A stretch of 10,737 nt of DNA from NCBI GenBank assembly GCA_946999785.1, contig CAMQEO010000037.1:1-10737 (forward strand), in the 5' to 3' direction. Shown piece after piece: positions 4,494 to 10,737 of this stretch (position 1 is its first letter; each line of letters begins with the position of its first letter). The translations under genes and the position numbers were made by a program. Origin of the DNA: an uncultured Atopobium sp. (GTDB lineage: Bacteria > Actinomycetota > Coriobacteriia > Coriobacteriales > Atopobiaceae). The notes under the pieces were generated by a model that saw nothing but the letters and a program-made list of their open reading frames with translations, had not been told where the DNA came from and did not search any database.

Positions 4494-6296
4494 ATGGCTA
4501 CATCGGCAAAAAATACTGAATTATCTTATTCAAATACTCAAATTCTTTCAATTTTAACTAAAAGCATGCGAGAATACACGGCTCCTGCGTTGTTGACACC
4601 GCTTTTTGTGGTGGTGCAGGTGGCTTTTGAATGTTCTATTCCGTTTTATACTGCATTTCTTATTGATACCATTAAACAAGGTGCAAATCTTCAAACCATT
4701 ATGCATATGGGAGGTATATTAGCTTGTATTTCCTTGGTGTCGCTTGCTTTTGGTATGTTAGCCGGTTACACAAGCTCATATGCAGCGTGTGGTTTGGCAA
4801 AAAATTTACGCCACGATATTTTTAAGAGTACGCTTCATTTTTCGTTTTCTATTATTGATAAATTCTCGTCTTCCAGTTTAGTAACTCGTCTTACGACAGA
4901 TGTTATGAACGTGCAGTTTGCAGGTATTCAGATCCTAACGATTGCAATTAGGGCACCTATAGTTATTTGCGCTGCTTTGGTTGCTTCTGTTTTGATGGTT
5001 GGTTGGAGCGCATGGGTTTACGTAGGAATATCGCTGATTATGTGTTTGGGGCTTGCCTTAGTTATATACTTTGGTGTGCGCATCTTTCGCCGTGTGTTTC
5101 CTAAGTACGACCGTCTTAATCAAATTATCGAAGAAAATATTTTAGGTATTCGTGTTGTAAAGAGTTTTACGCATGAGGATCACGAAGCAAAAAAATTCTC
5201 CTTTGCAGCTGATGACTTATTCTGCGATTATACACAAGGCGCGCGATTAATGTCACTGAATGCTCCTCTTATGAGTATGGCAAGTTATACGATGTTTACG
5301 CTTGTGCTGTTTTTTGGTAGCTATGCAATCATTTCAACACGAGCTACCAGCCTTGATATAGGTCAGCTTTCAGCGCTTATTACTTATGGCTTCCAGATTC
5401 TTATCGGTCTACTTATGCTCTCGTTTGTGTTTATCGCAATCGTTATTTCCGAAGAAAGTGCTTTGCGTATTTGTGAGGTTCTTCAACAGCAGAATAACAT
5501 TACAAATCCGCCTACTCCAATAATGCACGTGCCTGATGGATCTATTTCTTTTCGTAATGTTTCATTTAGATATACGCCTACTTCGCGACATAGAGCGCTC
5601 AAGAATGTTTCGGTAGACATACATTCAGGCGAAACGGTAGGCATTTTGGGCATGACTGGATCTGCAAAAACTACGCTCATTCAGCTTATTGCGCGTATGT
5701 ATGACGCTACAGAAGGAGAAGTGCTGGTAGGCGGTCATAATGTTCGTGAATACGATATAGCGTCTTTGCGTAAAAACATTGGATACGTTTTGCAAAAAAG
5801 TTTGCTTTTTAGAGGCACTATTAAAGATAATTTGCGCTGGGGTAATCCTTTGGCAGATGATCAAGAAATTATGTCGGCTTGTAAAGCGTCTTGTGCTGAT
5901 GAGTTTATCCAAACGCTTCCGCACGGTCTTGAATCTTTTGTTGAGCAGGGCGGCTCTAATTTTTCTGGAGGTCAAAAGCAGCGTTTGTCAATTGCGCGCG
6001 CTCTTATTAAGCGTCCAAAAATTTTGATTTTTGATGACTCAACTAGTGCTGTTGATACTAAAACCGATGCACACATTCGAGCCGAGCTTGCGCGCTTGTT
6101 GCCAGCTACTACAAAAATTATCATTGCACAACGCACATCGTCTTTGTGCGGTGCTGACAAAATTATTGTAATGGAAAAGGGCGAGATTCTAGCAGTTGGT
6201 ACGCATAGTACCCTTATGCATGAATGCGAATTTTATCGCGAAACGCACCTGTCGCAAACGCATGAATCTTATGAGGAGGCGATCAATAATGCATAA
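4494..6296 (+). CDS. Heterodimeric ABC exporter subunit with degenerate ATP site
   Basis: Permease fused to ATPase (600 residues), one half of an ABC type IV exporter like LmrC, BmrC or TM287. It is expected to move drugs, lipids or peptides out across the cytoplasmic membrane. Six membrane helices lie near 30-58, 72-95, 145-168, 172-196, 258-281 and 293-318. The ATPase domain spans about 350-585. Walker A is GMTGSAKTT (386-394), where A391 replaces the usual Gly. The Q-loop Gln is 434. The signature FSGGQ (490-494) is canonical. Walker B ends in D514-D515, so the catalytic Glu is replaced by Asp. The switch position is Gln546 instead of His. These changes mark the non-hydrolysing site of a heterodimer. 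The start follows a strong GGGGAGG (4484-4490). The next gene begins inside this one's last codons, so both are made together. The substrate cannot be told from the sequence. Confidence 0.93.
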   Translation: MATSAKNTELSYSNTQILSILTKSMREYTAPALLTPLFVVVQVAFECSIPFYTAFLIDTIKQGANLQTIMHMGGILACISLVSLAFGMLAGYTSSYAACGLAKNLRHDIFKSTLHFSFSIIDKFSSSSLVTRLTTDVMNVQFAGIQILTIAIRAPIVICAALVASVLMVGWSAWVYVGISLIMCLGLALVIYFGVRIFRRVFPKYDRLNQIIEENILGIRVVKSFTHEDHEAKKFSFAADDLFCDYTQGARLMSLNAPLMSMASYTMFTLVLFFGSYAIISTRATSLDIGQLSALITYGFQILIGLLMLSFVFIAIVISEESALRICEVLQQQNNITNPPTPIMHVPDGSISFRNVSFRYTPTSRHRALKNVSVDIHSGETVGILGMTGSAKTTLIQLIARMYDATEGEVLVGGHNVREYDIASLRKNIGYVLQKSLLFRGTIKDNLRWGNPLADDQEIMSACKASCADEFIQTLPHGLESFVEQGGSNFSGGQKQRLSIARALIKRPKILIFDDSTSAVDTKTDAHIRAELARLLPATTKIIIAQRTSSLCGADKIIVMEKGEILAVGTHSTLMHECEFYRETHLSQTHESYEEAINNA

Positions 6297-8298
6297 CCAA
6301 ACATATGAAAAGCACGACGCCGAGCAGCTTGAATGTACCTCGCACAAAGGCATAGTGTCCTCACATGAGCGTAAGAATTCAGAAGATGATAAAAAAGATT
6401 TAATGCTTTTTACCACAAATTTTATGCGCCTCATGTCTATGATATTTCATTTTTATCCCTATATGTTTATAGGCATACTACTAACCATACTTACCAGTGC
6501 GGTTATTTCTGCGCTTCCTCCTATCTTTATGCAGCAAATTTTAGCTGTCATAACCAAATACTGGCAATCGGGCGATTGGCACGCTGCAATTCCTTATATA
6601 AGTTCTAGTATTTTCGCGCTGATATGTGTGTATGTGTGCGCTCTTGCGTCTACCACTATTGGCACTCAACTTTGCGCGGTATTTACCGAATCAACTATCA
6701 ATAAGCTTAGAAAACTCATGTTTTCGCACATGGACTCTTTGCCACTTTCGTATTTTGATAAACGCTCTCATGGTGACATTATGTCTATGTACACCAATGA
6801 TGTGGACGCGCTTAGACAAATGCTTTCGCAAAGCCTGCCCAACGTTGCCATGACGCTGGTTACTATGGCAACTTTAACTGCGGTTATGCTGTATTACAGT
6901 GCGTCATTGATGATAGTGGTAATTCTTGGCGTCGCTTGCACCGCTGCGGTCACAAAAATAGTTGGCAAAAAGAGCGCGGGGTATTTTCTTGCCCAACAAA
7001 ACGAAACAGGTAATGTAGAGGGTTTTGCACAAGAGTACATGAACGGCCTTAAAGAAATCAAGGTATTTACCCATGAAGCACAAAGTCTTGAGGCGTTTGA
7101 CCAGGCAAACGAAAAGTTATTTGCAGTGTCACATAAAGCAAATTTAACCGCAAATATGCTTCCACCACTTATTTTTAATATTGGAAACCTTGCTTATGTA
7201 ATGGTAGCGCTTGCAGGGGGTATATGCTTGCTGTATAACCTGCCCAATGTAAGCCTTTCGGGCATGGCGCTCTCACTGGCGGTGGTCATTCCGTTTTTGA
7301 ACATCACTAAGCAATTTGTGGGGCAAATAGCGCAAATATCGCACCAAATCAATTCGATTGTGATGGGCTTTGCAGGAGTATCTCGTATTTTTCACTTGCT
7401 CGATGAGCTACCCGAACAAGACGAAGGCTATGTAACATTGGTTAATGTAGAAAAAGCGTGTGACGCTAAGGGGCAATCTTGCGTGCACGAAGTTGATACG
7501 TGTACAAACCTTTGGGCATGGAAACATCCTCATACTGCAAGCCAAGAAGTTACCTATACGCCTTTACGTGGCGACGTTTTGCTGAAAAACCTCGATTTTG
7601 CATATGAACCCAATAGACTCATTTTGCATGATATTTCCATTCATGCACAACCAGGGTATAAAATTGCTTTGGTGGGTGCTACGGGTGCTGGCAAAACAAC
7701 CATCACCAACCTGCTCAATAGGTTTTATGAGGTTGCAGATGGGAAAATACACTACGATGGTATTAACCTTACCAAGATAAAAAAGCGTGATCTTAGAAAA
7801 TCTTTAGGCATCGTACTTCAAGATGTAAATTTGTTCACGGGTACAGTTATAGACAATATTAGGTATGGGCGTCTTGACGCGAGCGATGAAGAGTGCATGC
7901 AGGCGGCTCATTTAAGTGGTGCTGATACTTTTATAGAACGTCTGCCCGATGGATATGAAACATGCATTACTGACAATGGTTCTAATTTAAGTCAAGGACA
8001 GCGACAGTTGCTTGCTATCGCGCGCGCCGCAGTAGCAAATCCTCCTGTAATGATTTTGGATGAAGCAACAAGTTCTATTGATACGCATACCGAAGAATTG
8101 GTGCAACAGGGTATGGATGCACTTATGCGAGGTCGTACAACCTTTGTTATTGCGCATCGGCTATCTACCGTGAGAAACGCTGATGAGATTGTGGTATTGG
8201 ATCACGGTCGTATCGTTGAGCGCGGATCTCATGACGAGCTGCTTTTAGCTAAGGGGGTATATTATCAACTGTATACAGGTGCGTTTGAGCTAGAATAG
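6289..8298 (+). CDS. Heterodimeric ABC exporter subunit with consensus ATP site
   Basis: Partner of the preceding gene (669 residues), matching the LmrD, BmrD or TM288 side of such exporters. A polar N-terminal extension of about 45 residues comes before six membrane helices (near 55-80, 105-128, 185-203, 205-224, 295-315 and 322-342). A linker of about 45 residues rich in Cys and Trp joins the ATPase domain (about 427-660). Walker A GATGAGKTT (463-471), Q511, Walker B with D591-E592 and the switch H623 are all intact, so this subunit supplies the hydrolytic site. Its signature is LSQGQ (567-571) rather than LSGGQ, so it contributes the weak half to the degenerate site. The start ATG 6289 overlaps the upstream stop by 8 nt and has AGGAGG at 6274-6279. 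An in-frame TTG at 6196 lies deep in the upstream gene and is unlikely. The defects of the two subunits are complementary, which supports obligate pairing. Confidence 0.93.
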   Translation: MHNQTYEKHDAEQLECTSHKGIVSSHERKNSEDDKKDLMLFTTNFMRLMSMIFHFYPYMFIGILLTILTSAVISALPPIFMQQILAVITKYWQSGDWHAAIPYISSSIFALICVYVCALASTTIGTQLCAVFTESTINKLRKLMFSHMDSLPLSYFDKRSHGDIMSMYTNDVDALRQMLSQSLPNVAMTLVTMATLTAVMLYYSASLMIVVILGVACTAAVTKIVGKKSAGYFLAQQNETGNVEGFAQEYMNGLKEIKVFTHEAQSLEAFDQANEKLFAVSHKANLTANMLPPLIFNIGNLAYVMVALAGGICLLYNLPNVSLSGMALSLAVVIPFLNITKQFVGQIAQISHQINSIVMGFAGVSRIFHLLDELPEQDEGYVTLVNVEKACDAKGQSCVHEVDTCTNLWAWKHPHTASQEVTYTPLRGDVLLKNLDFAYEPNRLILHDISIHAQPGYKIALVGATGAGKTTITNLLNRFYEVADGKIHYDGINLTKIKKRDLRKSLGIVLQDVNLFTGTVIDNIRYGRLDASDEECMQAAHLSGADTFIERLPDGYETCITDNGSNLSQGQRQLLAIARAAVANPPVMILDEATSSIDTHTEELVQQGMDALMRGRTTFVIAHRLSTVRNADEIVVLDHGRIVERGSHDELLLAKGVYYQLYTGAFELE

Positions 8299-8369
8299 GC
8301 ATAGAGTGCAAAAAGTTTTGCATGCGCTGACAAGTACCACATCAGTTGATTTTTACTAAATACGTGGCT

Positions 8370-8436
8370 GTACTCATGGTTTTTACGCACGAAAAAGCAC
8401 TTTTATGTTTCAACTTTGCCATGAGTGCGCTACACT
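8370..8436 (+). promoter_or_regulatory. Putative promoter region with inverted repeats upstream of the YtxH gene
   Basis: GTACTCATGG (8370-8379) and CCATGAGTGC (8419-8428) form a nearly perfect inverted repeat 39 nt apart. Between them TTTTT (8380-8384) and AAAAA (8392-8396) are also complementary. A weak promoter can be read as TTTCAA (8408-8413), a 17-bp spacer and TACACT (8431-8436). The repeat overlaps this promoter and may be an operator or a looped structure. No terminator with a T-run is evident after the ABC operon, though TGCAAAA/TTTTGCA (8307-8322) is a small dyad. Confidence 0.4.
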
Positions 8437-8508
8437 AATATCGCGAGAGATTATTACGTTACATATGAACCTGAATATAACTGTATATTCGGCTTTCAAG
8501 GAGGAAAT

Positions 8509-8907
8509 ATGAGCGCAAAAGGAACTCTGGGTTTTATTGCTGGTAGCATTGTTGGTGTTGCTGCCGGAGTTGCCGTAGGTATTTTAGTGGCTCCTCGTTC
8601 GGGCAAAGAGAGTCGCGCGCTTGCCGCCGATGCAATTAATGATGCATGGGATAATGCAAGAGATTCCTATGAGCGTAATTCAGCATTAGTAAATGATAAA
8701 TTTGATGCTATGCGCCCAACCATTAGCGCAACTACCGACGAGCTTCGCGCTAAGGTAGATCGTGCGCGTGAGCGCATGGATTTGCTGCGCAACTCGCTTT
8801 CTGAGGCTGTTGCAAATTCAACGGCGGCTGTTCATCAGGTTGTGAATCACGAGGGTGAAGGCGCTCATATAGAGGTTGTGGAGTCGGCCGAACCTGCTAA
8901 CGCCTAG
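8509..8907 (+). CDS. YtxH domain-containing protein
   Basis: Small protein (132 residues) of the YtxH (GvpP-like) family, whose members are often stress-related and sit at the membrane. Residues about 7-28 form one Gly/Ala/Val-rich membrane helix followed at once by the typical APRSGKE turn. Residues about 35-100 are charged and amphipathic, predicted as helix or coiled coil in the cytoplasm. The tail is acidic. A longer frame could open at GTG 8425, but AAGGAGG (8498-8504) four bases before ATG 8509, together with family alignment, decides the start. A strong terminator follows, so it is a single-gene unit. The molecular function is not known. Confidence 0.88.
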   Translation: MSAKGTLGFIAGSIVGVAAGVAVGILVAPRSGKESRALAADAINDAWDNARDSYERNSALVNDKFDAMRPTISATTDELRAKVDRARERMDLLRNSLSEAVANSTAAVHQVVNHEGEGAHIEVVESAEPANA

Positions 8908-8928
8908 TATATATGCAGATATCATGGT

Positions 8929-8960
8929 AAAGCGTAGCATGGATAGTGCTACGCTTTTTG
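8929..8960 (+). terminator. Intrinsic terminator after the YtxH gene
   Basis: AAAGCGTAGCA (8929-8939) pairs exactly with TGCTACGCTTT (8947-8957) around a 7-nt loop, and the T-run continues to 8959. It lies 22 nt after the YtxH stop codon. Confidence 0.93.
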
Positions 8961-9024
8961 TATATCCATGTAATGTGTTGCGTCGCATGATCTTTGTTAG
9001 ATTTCTTTGGGAAAGTGAGAGGCC

Positions 9025-9774
9025 GTGAGCATAGAACGAATTTCGCAATGTGTGAATAAAAAAGCATATATTATACGCACAAAAACATCGAGCGGTGTAA
9101 CGGTTGAACACAAAAAGCCGTTGGGTAAAGTTCATTTTGCCCTGTTTACACCTGCAGGTGATAGGCTTGTTGGCTTTCTTATTAAACGACCAGACATGCT
9201 GTGGATGTTCAAGCGTAAAGATATATTTGTTCCCCTAGATGTGTGCCATTTACAAGGCTCTGAGCTGCACATTCATGCGTCTATGCGCCAATTAGGAAAA
9301 TCGGCTCTTTCACGCTTAGCTCTTGATTGGGATAACTGTATCATTTGGCAAGGGATGGATGTTGTATCGCAGGACAAGCAGATGATTGGCCATATTAGCG
9401 ATGTGGCGCTTAACGCCAGTTCGGGAGCTGTTTTAGCGTTTATTGTCGACGATGGAAAAATTGCCTCGCGCTTAGTTGGACACATTAAAATACCTTTTAG
9501 TAGTTATGAGTCTTGTGAAAAAGGGCGCGTACTGGTAAACACGCAAGGAATATCAACTGAGCTTTCTAAAGGGTTGGCAGCTGACGCAGGTAAAAAATAC
9601 GCCGAAGCAAAATACGCAGGTAAAAAGCTTGCTCAACGAGTTAATAACAAAATTGATGAGGTAAGCAGCTCGCAAGAATATACCAATGCGGCAAAAAGTG
9701 TAGGCCGTCAGATTAAAAAGAGCCGCTCGATGTTTGGCGACTTCTTAGATGAATACAAAAAAGCCAGTAAATAA
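9025..9774 (+). CDS. PRC-barrel domain protein
   Basis: Protein of 249 residues with what look like two PRC-barrel (photosynthetic reaction centre H / RimM-type) beta domains. The first runs from about 30 to 83 (GKVHFALF, then DRLVGFLIKRP and VPLDVC). The second runs from about 108 to 171 and has the typical pattern of a strand, IGHISDVALN, GAVLAFIVDDG and an IPFSSYE strand. Residues about 178-249 form a Lys/Ala-rich helical tail. No signal peptide or membrane segment is seen. PRC barrels usually bind partner proteins or RNA, and the partner here is unknown. The GTG start at 9025 has only AGAGG two bases upstream and GGGAAAG further up, so initiation looks weak, but no better start keeps the first domain. 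Placement next to a YtxH gene may indicate a shared envelope or stress role, which is inference only. Confidence 0.8.
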   Translation: MSIERISQCVNKKAYIIRTKTSSGVTVEHKKPLGKVHFALFTPAGDRLVGFLIKRPDMLWMFKRKDIFVPLDVCHLQGSELHIHASMRQLGKSALSRLALDWDNCIIWQGMDVVSQDKQMIGHISDVALNASSGAVLAFIVDDGKIASRLVGHIKIPFSSYESCEKGRVLVNTQGISTELSKGLAADAGKKYAEAKYAGKKLAQRVNNKIDEVSSSQEYTNAAKSVGRQIKKSRSMFGDFLDEYKKASK

Positions 9775-9798
9775 TGTATAGAAAAGCGCTTTTATACA
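9775..9798. repeat. Hairpin-forming dyad after the PRC-barrel gene
   Basis: TGTAT (9775-9779) and ATACA (9794-9798) flank the 12-bp palindrome AAAAGCGCTTTT (9782-9793), with only AG left unpaired. It begins immediately after the stop codon and could act as a weak terminator or mRNA-stabilising hairpin. No T-run follows outside the stem. Confidence 0.5.
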
Positions 9799-9862
9799 AA
9801 TAAAATACGCTTTTATGCTAAGTTGCTCCTGTTTTACATCAAGTTTTTTAAAGTGAGTATAT

Positions 9863-10681
9863 ATGAATACAGAGAATTCTTTAACGTCACCATTGCCAGA
9901 GGATAAATCCTTGGCGGCGTGCGATCAAACGCGCGTGCAAAGCATTTCGCAAAAATCCAATAGCATACACGCGCGTTCGTATGGAAGATCTGCCTTTGAG
10001 GCGCGCCCCTGTACGCTTGAGCGCCAAGTTATGAAGTATGCCGACGGTTCGTGCCTTATTACCTGCGGAGATACGCGCGTGCTTTGTAGTGCAACGGTCG
10101 AAGACACGATTCCTGCTTGGCGAAAATTATCTCACCTGGGATGGGTGAGTGCAGAATATGCTATGTTGCCCGCTTCGGCAACGCGGAGAACGCCGCGCGA
10201 ATACAAGGGGAGAAAAGGCCGTTCGATGGAGATTGAGCGTTTGATTGGCAGAAGTCTTCGCTCGGTTGTTGATTTTTCTAAGTTAGGCGAGCACACCATA
10301 ACTATTGATTGCGACGTGCTGCAAGCAGATGGCGGTACACGCACTGCGTCAATTGTCGGCGCGTGGGTGGCATTGCACGACGCGTGCCGTAAGATGGTTG
10401 AAGCCGACAAGATTGCCCGTTGTCCACTTACGGGGCAAGTTGCTGCAATTTCAATGGGCATTGTGCATGGGGAACTGCTGGTTGACCTTGATTATCCCGA
10501 AGATAGCAATGCAGATGTTGATCTCAACGTTGTTATGCGCGACGACGGTGGACTTGTTGAAATTCAAGGTACTGGTGAGCGTGCAACTCTTTCGCGCCAC
10601 GATCTTAACGCACTGCTTGATGCAAGTGAACCTGCGCTTACTAAGTTATTTGCACTGCAAAAATCGGTTACCAATTTTTAA
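9863..10681 (+). CDS. rph: Ribonuclease PH
   Basis: Phosphate-dependent 3'-to-5' exoribonuclease that trims tRNA precursors and takes part in rRNA turnover. It is cytoplasmic and works as a hexameric ring. The RNase PH fold is clear: CGDTRVLCSATVE (68-80), GWVSAEYAMLP (93-103), the basic loop with RKGRSMEIERLIGRSLRSVVD (117-137), the phosphate-binding GGTRTA (157-162), and VDLDYPED..ADVDLNVVM (207-225), which carries the metal-binding acidic residues. It has 272 residues against the usual 235-245. The excess is a polar N-terminal extension of about 36 residues before the conserved YGRSAFEARP region. The ATG at 9863 has only a weak AAAGTGAG upstream. The next in-frame ATG (residue 57) would cut into the fold, so a shorter form would need a non-ATG start. 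In many actinomycetes rdgB follows rph; only 56 bases remain here and show no start. Confidence 0.96.
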   Translation: MNTENSLTSPLPEDKSLAACDQTRVQSISQKSNSIHARSYGRSAFEARPCTLERQVMKYADGSCLITCGDTRVLCSATVEDTIPAWRKLSHLGWVSAEYAMLPASATRRTPREYKGRKGRSMEIERLIGRSLRSVVDFSKLGEHTITIDCDVLQADGGTRTASIVGAWVALHDACRKMVEADKIARCPLTGQVAAISMGIVHGELLVDLDYPEDSNADVDLNVVMRDDGGLVEIQGTGERATLSRHDLNALLDASEPALTKLFALQKSVTNF

Positions 10682-10737
10682 GCGCTTGTGCTGATTTTTA
10701 GCGAGCTCACTGCCGGGTTAATTCTTTGTTAGGATAA

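Noticed and set aside
6196..6288. Upstream TTG start extending the second ABC gene by 31 residues
   Set aside because: It lies within the coding end of the first subunit, and the perfect AGGAGG nine bases before ATG 6289 marks the real start.
8307..8322. Terminator after the ABC operon
   Set aside because: TGCAAAA/TTTTGCA is AT-rich, has almost no loop and no following T-run.
8425..8508. GTG start extending the YtxH protein by 28 residues
   Set aside because: The strong AAGGAGG before ATG 8509 and the family's usual start argue against it.
10682..10737. Start of a downstream rdgB gene
   Set aside because: The 56 remaining bases contain no start codon with a ribosome-binding site that can be supported.

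Overview
Overall GC is moderate (about 45% in chromosomal genes by eye). Shine-Dalgarno-led genes, a YtxH protein, a PRC-barrel protein and RNase PH fit a low-GC actinomycete of the Coriobacteriia (Atopobium-like). That placement is an inference from remembered protein resemblance and codon usage, with no database support here.

Left part (1 to about 1340) looks like accessory DNA. It opens with the last ~53 nt of a group II intron (domain V tail plus domain VI with a bulged branch-point A). After ~160 nt without a gene comes the most interesting locus: a strong promoter, three perfect 42-bp tandem repeats, an intrinsic terminator, and then an AT-rich 224-aa gene of the ToxN/AbiQ endoribonuclease family. 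This is the diagnostic layout of a type III (RNA-protein) toxin-antitoxin and phage-abortive system. The repeats fold on paper into an H-type pseudoknot like ToxI. Downstream are weak traces of an integrase tail, direct repeats and a tRNA T-arm-like motif that may mark the edge of an integrated element.

Right part (about 1346 to the end) looks like ordinary chromosome. It holds a CNNM/CorC (HlyC) family membrane protein with CBS domains, and a stand-alone protein whose N-terminal domain resembles the N domain of cyanophycin synthetase and carries a long acidic repeat tail. These are followed by a two-gene operon for a heterodimeric ABC exporter with one degenerate and one consensus ATP site. 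A small YtxH envelope-type protein with a clear terminator, a PRC-barrel protein and RNase PH (rph) with an N-terminal extension complete the window.

The toxin gene and its RNA form one functional unit: repeat RNA is made in excess, most transcripts stop at the terminator, and read-through expresses the toxin, which the processed RNA units are expected to bind and silence. The two ABC genes overlap by 8 nt and their active-site defects are complementary, so they should work as one exporter. The other genes appear to be single units.
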